Notes: a model not told the origin generated them from the letters alone. A stretch of 64,000 nt of DNA from Methylosinus sp. Ce-a6 (GCF_009811655.1 NZ_BGJX01000015.1:1-64000), one strand, 5' to 3'. Positions 25,488 to 35,187 are shown, counted from the first letter of the stretch. A program made the numbers and translations.

Positions 25488-26522
25488 ATGACCAGCTTCC
25501 CGCAGCGCGTCTTCTCCGGCGTGCAGTCCACCGGCAATCTGCACCTCGGCAATTATCTCGGCGCGATCGTCAAATTCGTCGAGCTGCAGAAGAGCTTCGA
25601 CTGCCTCTATTGCGTCGTCGACCTGCACGCCATCACCGTGCCGCAGGACCCGATCGCGCTCAAAGCCAACACGCGCGAGATCGCCGCGGCCTTCATCGCC
25701 TGCGGAATCGACCCGAAGAAGAACATCGTCTTCAATCAGAGCCAGGTGGCCGAGCACGCCGAGCTCGCCTGGATCTTGAATTGCGTCGCCCGCATCGGCT
25801 GGCTCAATCGCATGACGCAGTTCAAGGACAAGGCCGGCAAGGATCGCGAGAACGCCTCCATGGGCCTGCTCGACTATCCGGTGCTGATGGCCGCCGATAT
25901 TCTGCTCTATCGCGCCACCCATGTGCCGGTCGGCGAGGATCAGAAGCAGCATTTGGAGCTCTCCCGCGACATTGCGCAGAAGTTCAACAATGATTTCGCC
26001 GAATCGATCGCGCGCAACAACTTCGGCGAGGCCTTCTTCCCGCTGCCAGAGCCGCTGATCTCCGGCCCGGCGACGCGGGTGATGAGCCTGCGCGACGGCA
26101 CGAAGAAAATGTCGAAATCCGACCCTTCGGATTATTCGCGCATAAATCTCTCCGACGACGCGGATCAGATCGCGCAGAAGGTGAGGAAGGCCAAGACCGA
26201 TCCGGACGCCCTGCCCTCGGAAGAGAAGGGCCTCGAGGGCCGGCCGGAGGCGGATAATCTCGTCGGCATTTTCGCTGCGCTCGCCGAGCGCGGCAAGGCC
26301 GATGTGCTGAGCGAATTCGGCGGCGCCAATTTCTCGACCTTCAAGAATGCGCTGGTCGATCTCGCCGTCGCCAAGCTGTCGCCGATCACCGCCGAAATGC
26401 GCAAGCTGACCGCGGACGAAGCCTATATCGACAATGTGCTGCGCGACGGCTCCGCCCGCGCGCGCGAGTTGGCCCGCGCCAATATGGATGCGGTGAAGGA
26501 CATCGTCGGCTTTTTGCGCTGA
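25488..26522 (+). CDS. trpS: Tryptophanyl-tRNA synthetase
   Basis: A 344-residue class I aminoacyl-tRNA synthetase that charges tRNA-Trp. The HIGH-like motif lies in [11 protein letters not shown] and the KMSKS loop in [33 protein letters not shown] and [12 protein letters not shown] are typical of bacterial TrpRS. The ATG at 25488 ([16 protein letters not shown]) fits the family start; an upstream in-frame start would add 20 unrelated residues. Confidence 0.97.
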   Translation: MTSFPQRVFSGVQSTGNLHLGNYLGAIVKFVELQKSFDCLYCVVDLHAITVPQDPIALKANTREIAAAFIACGIDPKKNIVFNQSQVAEHAELAWILNCVARIGWLNRMTQFKDKAGKDRENASMGLLDYPVLMAADILLYRATHVPVGEDQKQHLELSRDIAQKFNNDFAESIARNNFGEAFFPLPEPLISGPATRVMSLRDGTKKMSKSDPSDYSRINLSDDADQIAQKVRKAKTDPDALPSEEKGLEGRPEADNLVGIFAALAERGKADVLSEFGGANFSTFKNALVDLAVAKLSPITAEMRKLTADEAYIDNVLRDGSARARELARANMDAVKDIVGFLR

Positions 26523-26530
26523 CGCAAAAC

Positions 26531-26619
26531 CCGCCATCATCGCGAGGAGCGCAGCGACGAAGCGATCCAGGGGGCCGCCCCATGGCTCTGGATCGCTTCG
26601 CTGCGCTCGCGATGACGGG
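26531..26619. repeat. Dispersed palindromic repeat, family B, copy 2
   Basis: CATCATCGCGAG...GAAGCGATCCAG is followed by its complement CTGGATCGCTTC...CTCGCGATGACG, separated by a short GC-rich loop. It fills the gap between the convergent trpS and glcF genes and is related to 24380-24449. Confidence 0.82.
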
Positions 26620-26624
26620 TCGGT

Positions 26625-27905
26625 TCATTGAAGGGGATTGTCGCCGCCGCTCGCCCAATCGAGCAATTGCACGGTGTGAAGAATGGGGATCGTCGTCCCC
26701 TGCCCGATCTGGATCATGCAGCCGAGATTGCCCGCCGCGATCGCCTGCGGCGCGACCAATTCGATATTGGCCACCTTGCGCTCGCGCAATGCGCTCGCGA
26801 GCTCGCCCTGCAGGAGATTATAGGTTCCCGCCGAGCCGCAGCAGATATGGCTCTCCGGAACGGGGACGACGTCGAAGCCGGCGCGTCGCAACAGCTCCAT
26901 CGGCAGATCGGCGATCTTCTGCCCATGCTGCAAAGAGCACGCGGAATGATAGGCGATGCGGAGCCCGCCGACATCGACCGACGCGGCGAAGTCGAGCGCG
27001 GCGACAATCTCCGTCACGTCGCGCGCCATGGCGGCGATGCGCGCGGATTTTTCCGCGAGCGCGGGATCGTCTCGGAACATATGGCCGTAGTCCTTGACCG
27101 TCGTTCCGCAGCCGGATGTGTCGATGACGATGTGATCGAGCCCGCCGCGCTCGATCTCGCGCGTCCAGGCCTCTATGTTGCGGCGCGCCAGCTCGTGCGA
27201 TTGCGCGGCCTTGCCCAGATGATGCGGCAGCGCGCCACAACAGCCGGCGCCCTCAGCCACCACGACCTCGACGCCGAGACGCGTCAGCAGACGCACGGTC
27301 GCCTCATGGATTTTCGGATCGAGCACGGTCTGCGCGCAGCCGTTCAGCAGCGCGACGCGCATTCGCCGCGCCCCCTTCGCCGCGAGAGTTTGCGGGCGAT
27401 CGATCGGCGAAGGCGACGGCAGCCGCGCCGGCGCCATTGCGATCATGTCTTTCATGCGGCGCGGCAGCAGGCTCGCAAGGGGCCGCGCGAGCGAGGCGGC
27501 GCGCAAGGACTGGCGGAACAGCGCCGGCCGCGTCAGCACGAAGGCCAGCGCGGCGCGAAGCCAGCGATCGAGGAAGGGCCGCCGGTAAGTTTTCTCGATA
27601 TGCGCGCGTGCGTGATCGACGAGATGCATGTAATGCACGCTCGACGGACAGGTCGTCATGCAGGAGAGGCAGGAGAGGCAGCGGTCGACATGGCGCATGG
27701 TGCGCTCGTCGGCGGCGCGGCCATTCTCCAGCATCTCCTTCATCAGATAGATGCGCCCGCGCGGCGAATCGAGCTCGTCGCCGGTCAAGAGATAGGTCGG
27801 GCAGGTCGCCGTGCAGAAGCCGCAATGCACGCAGGCGCGCAGGATTTTCTCCGACTGCGCCATGTCGGAATCGGCGAGAAGCTCGGGAGAGAAATGCGTC
27901 AGCAT
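26625..27905 (-). CDS. glcF: Glycolate oxidase iron-sulfur subunit
   Basis: A 426-residue subunit of membrane-associated glycolate oxidase, which passes electrons from the flavin subunits to the respiratory chain. Two ferredoxin-like clusters are present: C25, C28, C31, C35 (ACVHCGFCTATCP) and C76, C79, C82, C86 (CLSCLSCMTTCP). Two CCG-type cysteine-rich segments follow (GCCGALPHH and CCGSAGTYN). It lies ten bases after glcE in the same operon. Confidence 0.95.
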   Translation of the reverse strand: MLTHFSPELLADSDMAQSEKILRACVHCGFCTATCPTYLLTGDELDSPRGRIYLMKEMLENGRAADERTMRHVDRCLSCLSCMTTCPSSVHYMHLVDHARAHIEKTYRRPFLDRWLRAALAFVLTRPALFRQSLRAASLARPLASLLPRRMKDMIAMAPARLPSPSPIDRPQTLAAKGARRMRVALLNGCAQTVLDPKIHEATVRLLTRLGVEVVVAEGAGCCGALPHHLGKAAQSHELARRNIEAWTREIERGGLDHIVIDTSGCGTTVKDYGHMFRDDPALAEKSARIAAMARDVTEIVAALDFAASVDVGGLRIAYHSACSLQHGQKIADLPMELLRRAGFDVVPVPESHICCGSAGTYNLLQGELASALRERKVANIELVAPQAIAAGNLGCMIQIGQGTTIPILHTVQLLDWASGGDNPLQ

Positions 27906-27915
27906 CGCTTTTGTC

Positions 27916-29091
27916 TCAGAACTCCGCGCGCAAGCGCCCGCGCTCCAGAATGAAGCGCGGATCGAAAGCCTCCTTCACACGCCGCGTGAGCGCGGCGAGC
28001 GCGGAAGGCTGCGGATGAAACACATCGACGCGCGCGCGAATCTCGGCGTCGGCGCGAATGAGCGTCGCATGGCCGCCGAGCGAATCGACGATCGCGCGGA
28101 TCGCCTGCGCATGGGCGTCCGCCGCCGTCTCCAGCCGCAGCCAGACGAGGCCGCCGGCCCAATCATAGACATGGGCGATGAGCGGCGCGCCGGCGCGGCG
28201 CAGGCGCTCGACGAAAGCAAAACCGTCGGTCGGCGCGAGCGACACGCGCCATATGACGCCCTCGCCCGCGATCGGCTCGGCGTCGCGCAGACGCGACCAG
28301 AACGCGCGGCTCTCCGCATCGCGTAGAACGTCGATCGCGGCGCAGAAGGAAGCGAGAAAAGCGGCGAGATCGTCGCGGCGCGTCAGAACAGAAATCTCCG
28401 GCCCATCGAGCCGCAGCGCCGCCGCGTCATTGCGCGGATCATAGGCGAAGCTCGAGACCTCGTAAGGCGAGCCGGAAGCCTTGCGCAGGGCGGCGAGGCC
28501 CTTTTCCTCGCCGAGGCCGGAGAGCAGCAAAGTCTCTTCCGTCTCCGCCTTGGGCAGCGCTTTCAACGTCACTTCGGTCAGGGCCGCGAGCGTGCCATAG
28601 GAGCCGGTCACGAGCTTGGAGAGATCATAGCCGGTGACATTCTTCATCACGCGGCCGCCGGATTTGACGATCTCGCCGCGGCCGGTGACGCAGCGAAAGC
28701 CGAGCAGATGATCGCGCGCCGCGCCCGCTCTGATGCGGCGCGGACCGGAGGCGTTGACGGCGATGACGCCGCCGATCGTCGCATTATCGCGCGCGCCGCC
28801 GAGCAGCGGCGCATGGTCGAGCGGCTCGAAGGCCAATTGCTGGCCCTCTCCGTCGAGCAGCGCGACGATATCGCGCAAGGGCGTGCCGGCGCGGGCCGTC
28901 AGCACCAGCTCCTGCGGCTCATAGAGCGTGACGCCCGAAAGCGCGGCGAGCGAGAGAATGCGCTCGCGCTGCGTCGCGCGGCCGAGCGCGGATTTGGAGC
29001 CATGGCCTTCGACAGACAATGGCGCGTCTTGCGCGAGCGCGGCGCGGATCGCGTCGGCGACGTCTTTCTCATCTCTCGGGGTCAGCAGCAT
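27916..29091 (-). CDS. glcE: Glycolate oxidase FAD-binding subunit GlcE
   Basis: A 391-residue FAD-binding PCMH-type protein, the second flavin subunit of glycolate oxidase. EGHGSKSALGR, then GARDNATIGGVIAVNASGPRRIRAGAARDHLLG and VTGYDLSKLVTGSYGTLA are typical of GlcE. The ATG at 29091 has GGAAG about eight bases upstream and begins MLLTPRDE as in the family; an upstream ATG at 29109 lacks such a site. About 237 bases filled with inverted repeats separate it from glcD. Confidence 0.93.
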   Translation of the reverse strand: MLLTPRDEKDVADAIRAALAQDAPLSVEGHGSKSALGRATQRERILSLAALSGVTLYEPQELVLTARAGTPLRDIVALLDGEGQQLAFEPLDHAPLLGGARDNATIGGVIAVNASGPRRIRAGAARDHLLGFRCVTGRGEIVKSGGRVMKNVTGYDLSKLVTGSYGTLAALTEVTLKALPKAETEETLLLSGLGEEKGLAALRKASGSPYEVSSFAYDPRNDAAALRLDGPEISVLTRRDDLAAFLASFCAAIDVLRDAESRAFWSRLRDAEPIAGEGVIWRVSLAPTDGFAFVERLRRAGAPLIAHVYDWAGGLVWLRLETAADAHAQAIRAIVDSLGGHATLIRADAEIRARVDVFHPQPSALAALTRRVKEAFDPRFILERGRLRAEF

Positions 29092-29123
29092 ATGACGCGC
29101 TTCCCGCATCGAGACGCGCGTTT

Positions 29124-29176
29124 CCTTCTCCCGCCTGCGGGAGAAGGTGGCCCCGCGAAGCGGGGTCGGATGAGGG
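29124..29176 (+). repeat. Dispersed repeat, family C, copy in the glcE-glcD gap
   Basis: CCTTCTCCCGC-CTGCGGGAGAAGG hairpin followed by a GC-rich hairpin and GTCGGATGAGGG. An inverted copy lies 60 bases on (29237-29289); others are at 35188 and 35283. This is the familiar rhizobial repeat type. Confidence 0.85.
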
Positions 29177-29236
29177 CTTGTCGCCGATCATGAATGAATC
29201 TCGCTCGACCGTGAATGTCCCCGCCGATTGCTCGAA

Positions 29237-29289
29237 CCCTCATCCGACCCGGCTGCGCCGGGCCACCTTCTCCCGCGAGCGGGAGAAGG
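29237..29289 (-). repeat. Dispersed repeat, family C, inverted partner
   Basis: CCCTCATCCGACCC ... CACCTTCTCCCGCGAGCGGGAGAAGG, the reverse orientation of 29124-29176. The two copies could pair over about 50 bases into one large hairpin in the message between glcD and glcE. Confidence 0.85.
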
Positions 29290-29328
29290 AGCGCGCACGA
29301 AGATTGTGGGAGGACGGCGATCATTCGC

Positions 29329-30822
29329 TCAAAACCTCGGCAAATCAGGAAACGGCAGCTTGCCGCCCTGCACATGCATCATGCCGAGCTCGGCGCAGCG
29401 ATGCAGCGTCGGAAACACCTTGCCCGGATTGAGCCGATGCTGCGGATCGAAGGCGCATTTGACGCGCTGCTGCTGCGCGAGATCGGTCTCGTCGAACATT
29501 GCGTGCATCAGATCGCGCTTTTCGACGCCGACGCCATGCTCGCCGGTCAGCACGCCGCCGACCTCGACGCAAAGGCGCAGAATATCGGCCCCGAGCTTCT
29601 CGGCCCGTTCGATGTCGCCCTCTTTCGACGCGTCATAGAGGATGAGCGGATGCAGATTGCCGTCGCCGGCATGGAACACATTGGCGACGCGAAGCCCGTG
29701 CAATTTCGCCAGTCCGTCCATGCGCGTGAGCACCTCCGGCAGGCGGCCGCGCGGAATCGTGCCGTCCATGCAGAGATAATCGGGACCGATGCAGCTCACC
29801 GCGGGAAAGGCGTTCTTGCGCCCCGCCCAGAAGCGCAGCCGCTCGGCCTCGCTCTGCGAGACGCGCGTCTCGGTCGCGCCCTCGGCGCGGGCGATTTGCT
29901 CTGCCACTGCGACGAGATGATCGACCTCGGCCGGCGTTCCGTCCAATTCGACGATGACGATGGCGCCGGCGTCCAGCGGATAGCCGCAGGGCTGGAAATT
30001 CTCGACGGCGCGAATGGTGGCGGCGTCCATCATCTCGAGGCCGCCGGGAATGACGCCGCGCGCGATGATCGCGCCGACGCAGCGCGCGCCGGCCTCGACG
30101 CTCGGGAAGGCGAGCAGCAGGCCTCTCGCCGACATGGGCTTTCGCAACAGCCGCACGGTGACTTCCGTCACCACGCCGAGCAGCCCTTCCGAGCCGGTCA
30201 TCAGGCCGATGAGATCATAGAGCTCGCTGTCGAGATGCTTGCCGCCGAGGCGCAGCACGTCGCCGCCCATCAGCACGATCTCGAGGCCGAGGATGTTGTT
30301 GGTGGTCAGACCATATTTCAGGCAATGCACGCCGCCGGCGTTCTCGCCGACATTGCCGCCGATGGTGCAGGCGATCTGCGAGGAAGGGTCCGGCGCGTAA
30401 TAGAAACCCGCATATTCCACGGCTTTCGAAATGGCGAGATTCTGCACGCCGGGCTGCACGCGCGCGCAGCGATTCTCGAAATCGACCTCCAATATACGGT
30501 TGAATTTGGACATTCCGAGCAGAATGCCATCCTCGAGCGGCAGCGCGCCGCCCGAGAGCGAGGTGCCGGCGCCGCGCGGCACCACTTTCACATTCATCTC
30601 CTGCGCCAGCGCCATGACCGCGCTCACCTGCGCCACCGTCTCCGGCAGCGCGACGACGAGCGGCAGCGCGCGATACATGACCAGCGCATCGCATTCATAG
30701 GCCCGGCGCGCGGTCTCGTCGGCTATGACATTGGCGGCCGGCAGTATCGCGCGAAGCCGCGCGACGAGCTCCTCGCGGCGCGCCAAGATCGCCTGCTCGG
30801 GAAGCGGCATGAGGAGAGACAT
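29329..30822 (-). CDS. glcD: Glycolate oxidase catalytic FAD subunit GlcD
   Basis: A 497-residue FAD-linked oxidase that converts glycolate to glyoxylate together with GlcE and GlcF. VVPRGAGTSLSGGALPLEDG, CTIGGNVGENAGGVHCLKYG and the C-terminal VFHAGDGNLHPLILYD and GVLTGEHGVGVEKRDLM are diagnostic. The ATG at 30822 (MSLLMPLPEQAILARREEL) is chosen; upstream codons look unrelated. It is the first gene of the glcDEF series and is divergent from glcG. Confidence 0.95.
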   Translation of the reverse strand: MSLLMPLPEQAILARREELVARLRAILPAANVIADETARRAYECDALVMYRALPLVVALPETVAQVSAVMALAQEMNVKVVPRGAGTSLSGGALPLEDGILLGMSKFNRILEVDFENRCARVQPGVQNLAISKAVEYAGFYYAPDPSSQIACTIGGNVGENAGGVHCLKYGLTTNNILGLEIVLMGGDVLRLGGKHLDSELYDLIGLMTGSEGLLGVVTEVTVRLLRKPMSARGLLLAFPSVEAGARCVGAIIARGVIPGGLEMMDAATIRAVENFQPCGYPLDAGAIVIVELDGTPAEVDHLVAVAEQIARAEGATETRVSQSEAERLRFWAGRKNAFPAVSCIGPDYLCMDGTIPRGRLPEVLTRMDGLAKLHGLRVANVFHAGDGNLHPLILYDASKEGDIERAEKLGADILRLCVEVGGVLTGEHGVGVEKRDLMHAMFDETDLAQQQRVKCAFDPQHRLNPGKVFPTLHRCAELGMMHVQGGKLPFPDLPRF

Positions 30823-30975
30823 GCGGACTCGCTGAAAAGTTCGGTCGAAGCTGCGGCCAGGCCGCTGCGGCCGGCTTGCGCGCCCCGGCCGTTTCGTGCT
30901 CGTAACCTCCCTATTCGAGCAGGCGCCGGCGCGCAAGCCCGTCGCTCGCTGCGGTTGCGAAGGACAGGTTTACCG

Positions 30976-31389
30976 ATGAACACCAGATTCGCGCTCACTC
31001 TCGCCGACGCCAGGCGCGTCGCCGCCGCGGCCGAGGCCGAAGCGATGAAGAACGGCTGGAGCGTCGTCATCGCCATCGTGGACGAAGGCGGCCATCTCGT
31101 CCTTTTGCAGCGCCTCGACGGGACGCAGGCCGCCTCCGCCGAGATCGCGACCGAGAAGGCCCGCACCGCCGCCTTGTTCAAACGGCCGAGCAAGGCCTTG
31201 GAGGACATCGTCGCCGGCGGCCGCGTCGCCATGCTGAGCCTGCCCGGCGTCACCGCGGTGGAGGGCGGGCTGCCGCTCGTCTATCGCGGCGATATCGTCG
31301 GGGCGATCGGCGTTTCCGGCGTGCAGTCCTTTCAGGACGGCATCGTGGCCAAGGCCGGGGCGGAACGCCTCGACGATCCGCAATCGTGA
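30976..31389 (+). CDS. glcG: GlcG/HbpS family haem-binding-like protein
   Basis: A 137-residue protein of the GlcG/HbpS/PduO-C family. The pattern SVVIAIVDEGGHLVLLQRLDG, then A...KARTAALFKRPS and GDIVGAIGVSG is typical. It has no signal peptide. E. coli GlcG is encoded in the glc operon but its role is not firmly known. Here it is divergent from glcD, so a shared control region of about 150 bases lies between them. Confidence 0.85.
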   Translation: MNTRFALTLADARRVAAAAEAEAMKNGWSVVIAIVDEGGHLVLLQRLDGTQAASAEIATEKARTAALFKRPSKALEDIVAGGRVAMLSLPGVTAVEGGLPLVYRGDIVGAIGVSGVQSFQDGIVAKAGAERLDDPQS

Positions 31390-31462
31390 CGAAAAACGGC
31401 GATGATCGGGCGCCGGCGCCTATGCGACGCGCCTGCGCCGCATCCGCGCCTCAATCCATCAA

Positions 31463-31801
31463 TCAATCCATTGTCCCGCCGCCGAGCGCCGTCCGCGCCG
31501 CGACGACGCTCTCCGGCGCGAGCTCTTCCGCGGCGGCGAATGCGATCAGCAAGGGCTCGTCGGCGCAAATATGCTCGAGCAGCGCGAGCTGAAATCCTTC
31601 GTCTTTCGAAAGCGCGCGAATGTCGCCGGGATCTGCGCCGGTGAGCGCCAGAAAGCGGCCCATCCGCTCATCGTCCTCGGCGAGAAACACCAATGATCGC
31701 AAGGCAATAGAACGAGCCTGCGATTTCGATGGCCGCTCTGCCCGCTTTTCGCCACCGAGACGGTGTCTAGTCTTTTCGATTTTCATTTCATCAATCTTCA
31801 T
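31463..31801 (-). CDS. DUF3572 family protein
   Basis: A 112-residue acidic alphaproteobacterial protein of unknown function. The conserved core [29 protein letters not shown] followed by [21 protein letters not shown] is the DUF3572 pattern. It is divergent from divK, which is a common arrangement for this family in Hyphomicrobiales. The start may be 31801 or 31786, since two methionines lie close together. Confidence 0.8.
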   Translation of the reverse strand: MKIDEMKIEKTRHRLGGEKRAERPSKSQARSIALRSLVFLAEDDERMGRFLALTGADPGDIRALSKDEGFQLALLEHICADEPLLIAFAAAEELAPESVVAARTALGGGTMD

Positions 31802-31945
31802 CTGCTAACCCGGAGGCGAGATCGTCTTCGAATGGACCGGCTTTCGATTTTCGGGGAGGGCGAGACGCCGGTCGCCGCCGGGAACGAGACGCCAAAGGGC
31901 GCGAGCCGCGCCGAAACGAGTGCAGAATCACGAGAGTCGCAACCG

Positions 31946-32317
31946 ATGCCGAAAACCGTCCTCATCGTAGAGGATAACGAGCTCAACATGAAGCTCTTCA
32001 ACGATCTCCTCGAGGCCAATGGGCATTCGACGCTGCAGACGAAGAGCGGCGTCGAGGCCGTCGCTCTGGCGCGCATCCACTCGCCGGACCTCATTTTGAT
32101 GGACATTCAGCTCCCCGAGATCTCCGGCCTCGAAGTCACGCGCTGGCTCAAGGACGACGAGCAGCTGCGCTCCATCCCGATCATCGCGATCACCGCCTTC
32201 GCGATGAAGGGCGACGAGGAGAAGATTCGCCAAGGCGGCTGCGAGGCCTATCTCTCCAAGCCGATCTCCGTGGCTCGCTTTCTGGAAACCGTGAACGCGT
32301 TTTTAGCGGACAGATGA
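31946..32317 (+). CDS. divK: Cell-cycle response regulator DivK
   Basis: A 123-residue single-domain response regulator that controls the DivL-CckA-CtrA pathway and cell polarity in alphaproteobacteria. The phosphoacceptor is D53 ([13 protein letters not shown]), with the acidic pocket VEDNELN at 8-14 and the conserved lysine in YLSKPIS. The start at 31946 ([18 protein letters not shown]) is the family start. pleD follows 13 bases downstream, the usual divK-pleD operon. Confidence 0.95.
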   Translation: MPKTVLIVEDNELNMKLFNDLLEANGHSTLQTKSGVEAVALARIHSPDLILMDIQLPEISGLEVTRWLKDDEQLRSIPIIAITAFAMKGDEEKIRQGGCEAYLSKPISVARFLETVNAFLADR

Positions 32318-32330
32318 GAGGCCGAGCGTT

Positions 32331-33701
32331 ATGACCGCACGCATTCTGATCGTCGACGACCTTTTGCCCAATATCAAATTGCTGGAGGCGCGTCTCACCG
32401 CCGAATATTTCGACGTTCTTTCGGCGACCAGCGGTCCCGAGGCTCTGGCGCTCTGCCGCGAGGATCGCTGCGACATCGTGCTGCTCGACGCGATGATGCC
32501 CGGCATGGACGGGTTCGAGGTGTGCCGGCGTCTGAAGTCCGATCCCCTCACCGCGCATATTCCGGTCGTGATGGTCACCGCGCTCGACCAGCCGGCCGAT
32601 CGGCTGCGCGGCCTCGAAGCCGGCGCGGATGATTTTCTCACCAAGCCGGTGGACGAGATCGCGCTCATCGCGCGCGTCCGCTCGCTCGCCCGCCTCAAGG
32701 TGATGCTCGACGAGTTGCGGGCGCGCGCCGACACATCCGTCAGCCTCGGCCTCGGCGACAAGGGCGCGCGCGCAATGTTCGACGGCGGCGAGAACGGCCG
32801 CATCCTCGTGCTCGAGAATCGCGGCGGCTCGGCCGAGCGAATCGCCATGGCCTTGCGCGATCGGCACGAGGTGACGATCCTATCCGATCCGCAGGACGCG
32901 CTGTTTCGCGCCGCGGAGGGCGATTTCGATCTCATCGCGGTGAGCCTCGACCTCGATGGATTCGACGCGCTGCGCTTTTGCAGCCAGATCCGCTCGCTGG
33001 AGCGCACGCGGGCGCTGCCCATTCTCGTCATCGCGGATATGGACGACCGCGGCCGCATATTGCGGGGCCTCGATCTCGGCGTGAACGACTATATCGTGCG
33101 GCCGATCGACGGCAATGAGCTCGTCGCTCGCGTGCGCAGCCAGCTGCGCCGCAAGCGCTACGCCGACAGCCTGCGCTCCGATCTGCAGGCGGCCATCGAG
33201 CTCGCCGCCGTCGATTCGCTCACCGGCCTCAACAACAGACGCTATCTCGAGACTCATCTCGCCGCTTTGCTCGACCAGGCCGCCCATAAGGGCCGCGCGC
33301 TGACGCTGATGATGCTCGACATCGACCACTTCAAATCCGTCAACGACACGCATGGCCATGACGCCGGCGACGAGGTGCTGAAACATTTCGCTCAGCGAGT
33401 GAAGCGCGCGGTGCGCAGCGCCGATCTCATCTGCCGTCTCGGCGGCGAGGAATTCGTCATCGTCATGCCGGACACGCCGCTCGTCATCGCCGCCAAGGTC
33501 GCCGAGCGCGTGCGCGCCGCCATACAATCGGAGCCTTTCCGCATCGACCGCAATGGCCGCGTCATACCGGTCACGGCCTCGATCGGCATAGCGGAGCGGG
33601 GACGCGACGCCAACGCCGAGGCGCTGCTACGCCGCGCCGACAAGGCGCTCTACGAATCGAAGAGCGGCGGCCGCAATCGCGTCACCGCCGCCGCCGCCTG
33701 A
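32331..33701 (+). CDS. pleD: Diguanylate cyclase response regulator PleD
   Basis: A 456-residue protein with two receiver domains and a GGDEF domain, making c-di-GMP during the swarmer-to-stalked type transition. REC1 has phosphoacceptor D53 (IVLLDAMMPGMDG). REC2 lacks a matching acceptor, as in Caulobacter PleD, and serves in dimerisation. The active site is GGEEF at 371-375, and the inhibitory site RSAD at 362-365 lies five residues before it, so product inhibition should work. It is co-transcribed with divK. Confidence 0.95.
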   Translation: MTARILIVDDLLPNIKLLEARLTAEYFDVLSATSGPEALALCREDRCDIVLLDAMMPGMDGFEVCRRLKSDPLTAHIPVVMVTALDQPADRLRGLEAGADDFLTKPVDEIALIARVRSLARLKVMLDELRARADTSVSLGLGDKGARAMFDGGENGRILVLENRGGSAERIAMALRDRHEVTILSDPQDALFRAAEGDFDLIAVSLDLDGFDALRFCSQIRSLERTRALPILVIADMDDRGRILRGLDLGVNDYIVRPIDGNELVARVRSQLRRKRYADSLRSDLQAAIELAAVDSLTGLNNRRYLETHLAALLDQAAHKGRALTLMMLDIDHFKSVNDTHGHDAGDEVLKHFAQRVKRAVRSADLICRLGGEEFVIVMPDTPLVIAAKVAERVRAAIQSEPFRIDRNGRVIPVTASIGIAERGRDANAEALLRRADKALYESKSGGRNRVTAAAA

Positions 33702-33705
33702 CCCA

Positions 33706-33741
33706 TAAAAAAAAGCCCCGCTCGAGACATGTCGAGCGGGG
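33706..33741 (-). terminator. Rho-independent terminator read on the minus strand
   Basis: Stem CCCCGCTCGA / TCGAGCGGGG with loop GACATG. An eight-base A run precedes it on the plus strand, which is a T run on the minus strand. It faces genes coming from the right and lies just after the pleD stop. Confidence 0.75.
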
Positions 33742-34043
33742 GGAAAGTTGGGAGCCCCACTCGGAGGAGAGCTTTCCGAGTGAAGAGGAGGAGCGCGCGG
33801 CCGCTTCAAAAGGCCGCTTCGCCTATGGGGCGCCCGACAGAGTTCCGAGCGGCGCAGCCCTGACGCGCGAGACGCTCGGCGAGACACTGACGGAAATAGT
33901 CTGTCGTTTGGGGGCGGATGAGAGCCTATCGCTCCCAATTCGTCTTCGCGGCGTCGCGATCACGTTTCGATCTTGCGACGGAGTCCCGGCTGGTGGCGCT
34001 CGAAATCGCCCCTGTCACGACTTTCAAAGTCGCGAGAGCGGGA
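33742..34043. other. Intergenic stretch between pleD and a small secreted-protein gene
   Basis: About 300 bases without a certain gene. A second short stem (ACTCGGA / TCCGAGT) is at about 33759-33782. On the minus strand, 33806-33925 is an open frame whose text looks protein-like (DYFRQCLAERLARQGCAA) but has no normal start codon; see findings. Confidence 0.4.
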
Positions 34044-34403
34044 TCAGGCGAAGCGCGCAGGCGGCGCGCGTGGGGAGAGTGGCCGCAGCTCCGGCGGGTC
34101 GGTGGCGGCGACGGCCGTTCGCTCGTCGCAACGAGGCGGAGCCGCCGAGGGAAAGTCGAAGCTCAGAACGATGACGACCGCATCGGCGCCCTCGACCTCA
34201 GCCGCCGAGCTGCAATGAAGCATGCAGCAGGGGCCGACATGCTTGTCGAGAGGCGCGGAATCGGAGGATGCGGAACTCGCCGCAGCCGTGACGCAGACGA
34301 CGCCGAAAGCGCCCTCCCCGGCCATGGCGCCGGTGGCGAAGCCGATCGCCACGATCTGCAACAGGAGGATCGCAGCCGCCAGAAGGCCGACGGCTCTATC
34401 CAT
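34044..34403 (-). CDS. Small predicted secreted protein with CC-x2-HC motif
   Basis: A 119-residue protein of unknown function. It has a typical signal or membrane segment (MDRAVGLLAAAILLLQIVAIGF), a short periplasmic part with DKHVGPCCMLHCSS at about 60-75, and a proline-rich tail. The Cys/His group could bind metal; the general shape recalls the DUF2946 family, but I cannot confirm membership. The ATG at 34403 is preferred to a GTG at 34433 because it gives a cleaner signal peptide. Confidence 0.5.
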   Translation of the reverse strand: MDRAVGLLAAAILLLQIVAIGFATGAMAGEGAFGVVCVTAAASSASSDSAPLDKHVGPCCMLHCSSAAEVEGADAVVIVLSFDFPSAAPPRCDERTAVAATDPPELRPLSPRAPPARFA

Positions 34404-34534
34404 CCTGAAGATCGAACGGGGTTCTGCTTGCACGGGCCGCCTATTCCGAGCTGCGAGCCAGCACGCTAGGCGAGCGGCGGCGGAGGGTCAAGCCGCCCGC
34501 CGACGCCGCCATGCGGCAAGTTGCCGCGTGAGCG

Positions 34535-35146
34535 TCAGCGATAGCCTTCCTCCGCCAGCACCTGCCGCACGGTGGGCCGGCTCTTCATGAGCTCGTAATG
34601 GGCGCGGCAATTGACCGGCAGCTCCATGCCGATCTTGTCGGCCCAGAACTCCACATAGAAGAGGCCGGCGTCGGCGATGGAGAAGGCGCCCGCCGCATAG
34701 CTCTTGCCGTCGAGATCGCGACTCACTTTCTCCAGAGCCTCGGCGACGATCTCGCGCCCCTGCGCCTTCGTGGCCTCTATGTCGCCCGCGACGGCGTAGC
34801 GCTCCGGCGTGAAGACGCGGCGGAAGCCCTCGCCATGGATGTAGCGCGTGGCGAAATTGAGCACCTCCATCGCTTGGTTCTTGCCGGCGGGGTCCTCCGG
34901 CAGCAGCTTGCGGCGCGGATAGGTCTCGGCGAGCCATGTCGCAATCGAGACAAAATCGCAGAGCGCGGTCCCGTCGTCGCGCACCAGAGTCGGAATCGTG
35001 CCATGCGGATTGATGGCGAGATATTCCGGCTTCAGATGATCGCCTCGCGGCAGATTGAGGATATAGGCTTCGAAGACGAGGCCGACCTCCTCGAGCAGAA
35101 TATGGATGCCGGTCGAGCAGGACCCCGGCGTCATATAGAATTTCAT
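34535..35146 (-). CDS. Glutathione S-transferase
   Basis: A 203-residue cytoplasmic protein with the thioredoxin-like N-terminal domain and the helical C-terminal domain of bacterial (beta-class-like) GSTs. The start MKFYMTPGSCSTGIHILLEEVG includes the residues that contact glutathione; NPHGTIPTLVRDDG carries the cis-proline; SIADAGLFYVEFWA is the helical-domain N-capping motif. The substrate cannot be told. Upstream, two inverted repeats of family C separate it from clpB. Confidence 0.9.
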   Translation of the reverse strand: MKFYMTPGSCSTGIHILLEEVGLVFEAYILNLPRGDHLKPEYLAINPHGTIPTLVRDDGTALCDFVSIATWLAETYPRRKLLPEDPAGKNQAMEVLNFATRYIHGEGFRRVFTPERYAVAGDIEATKAQGREIVAEALEKVSRDLDGKSYAAGAFSIADAGLFYVEFWADKIGMELPVNCRAHYELMKSRPTVRQVLAEEGYR

Positions 35147-35187
35147 TCGCGCCTCCGCTTTCGGAGAAGCAAGTTGTGCGCCGGGCG

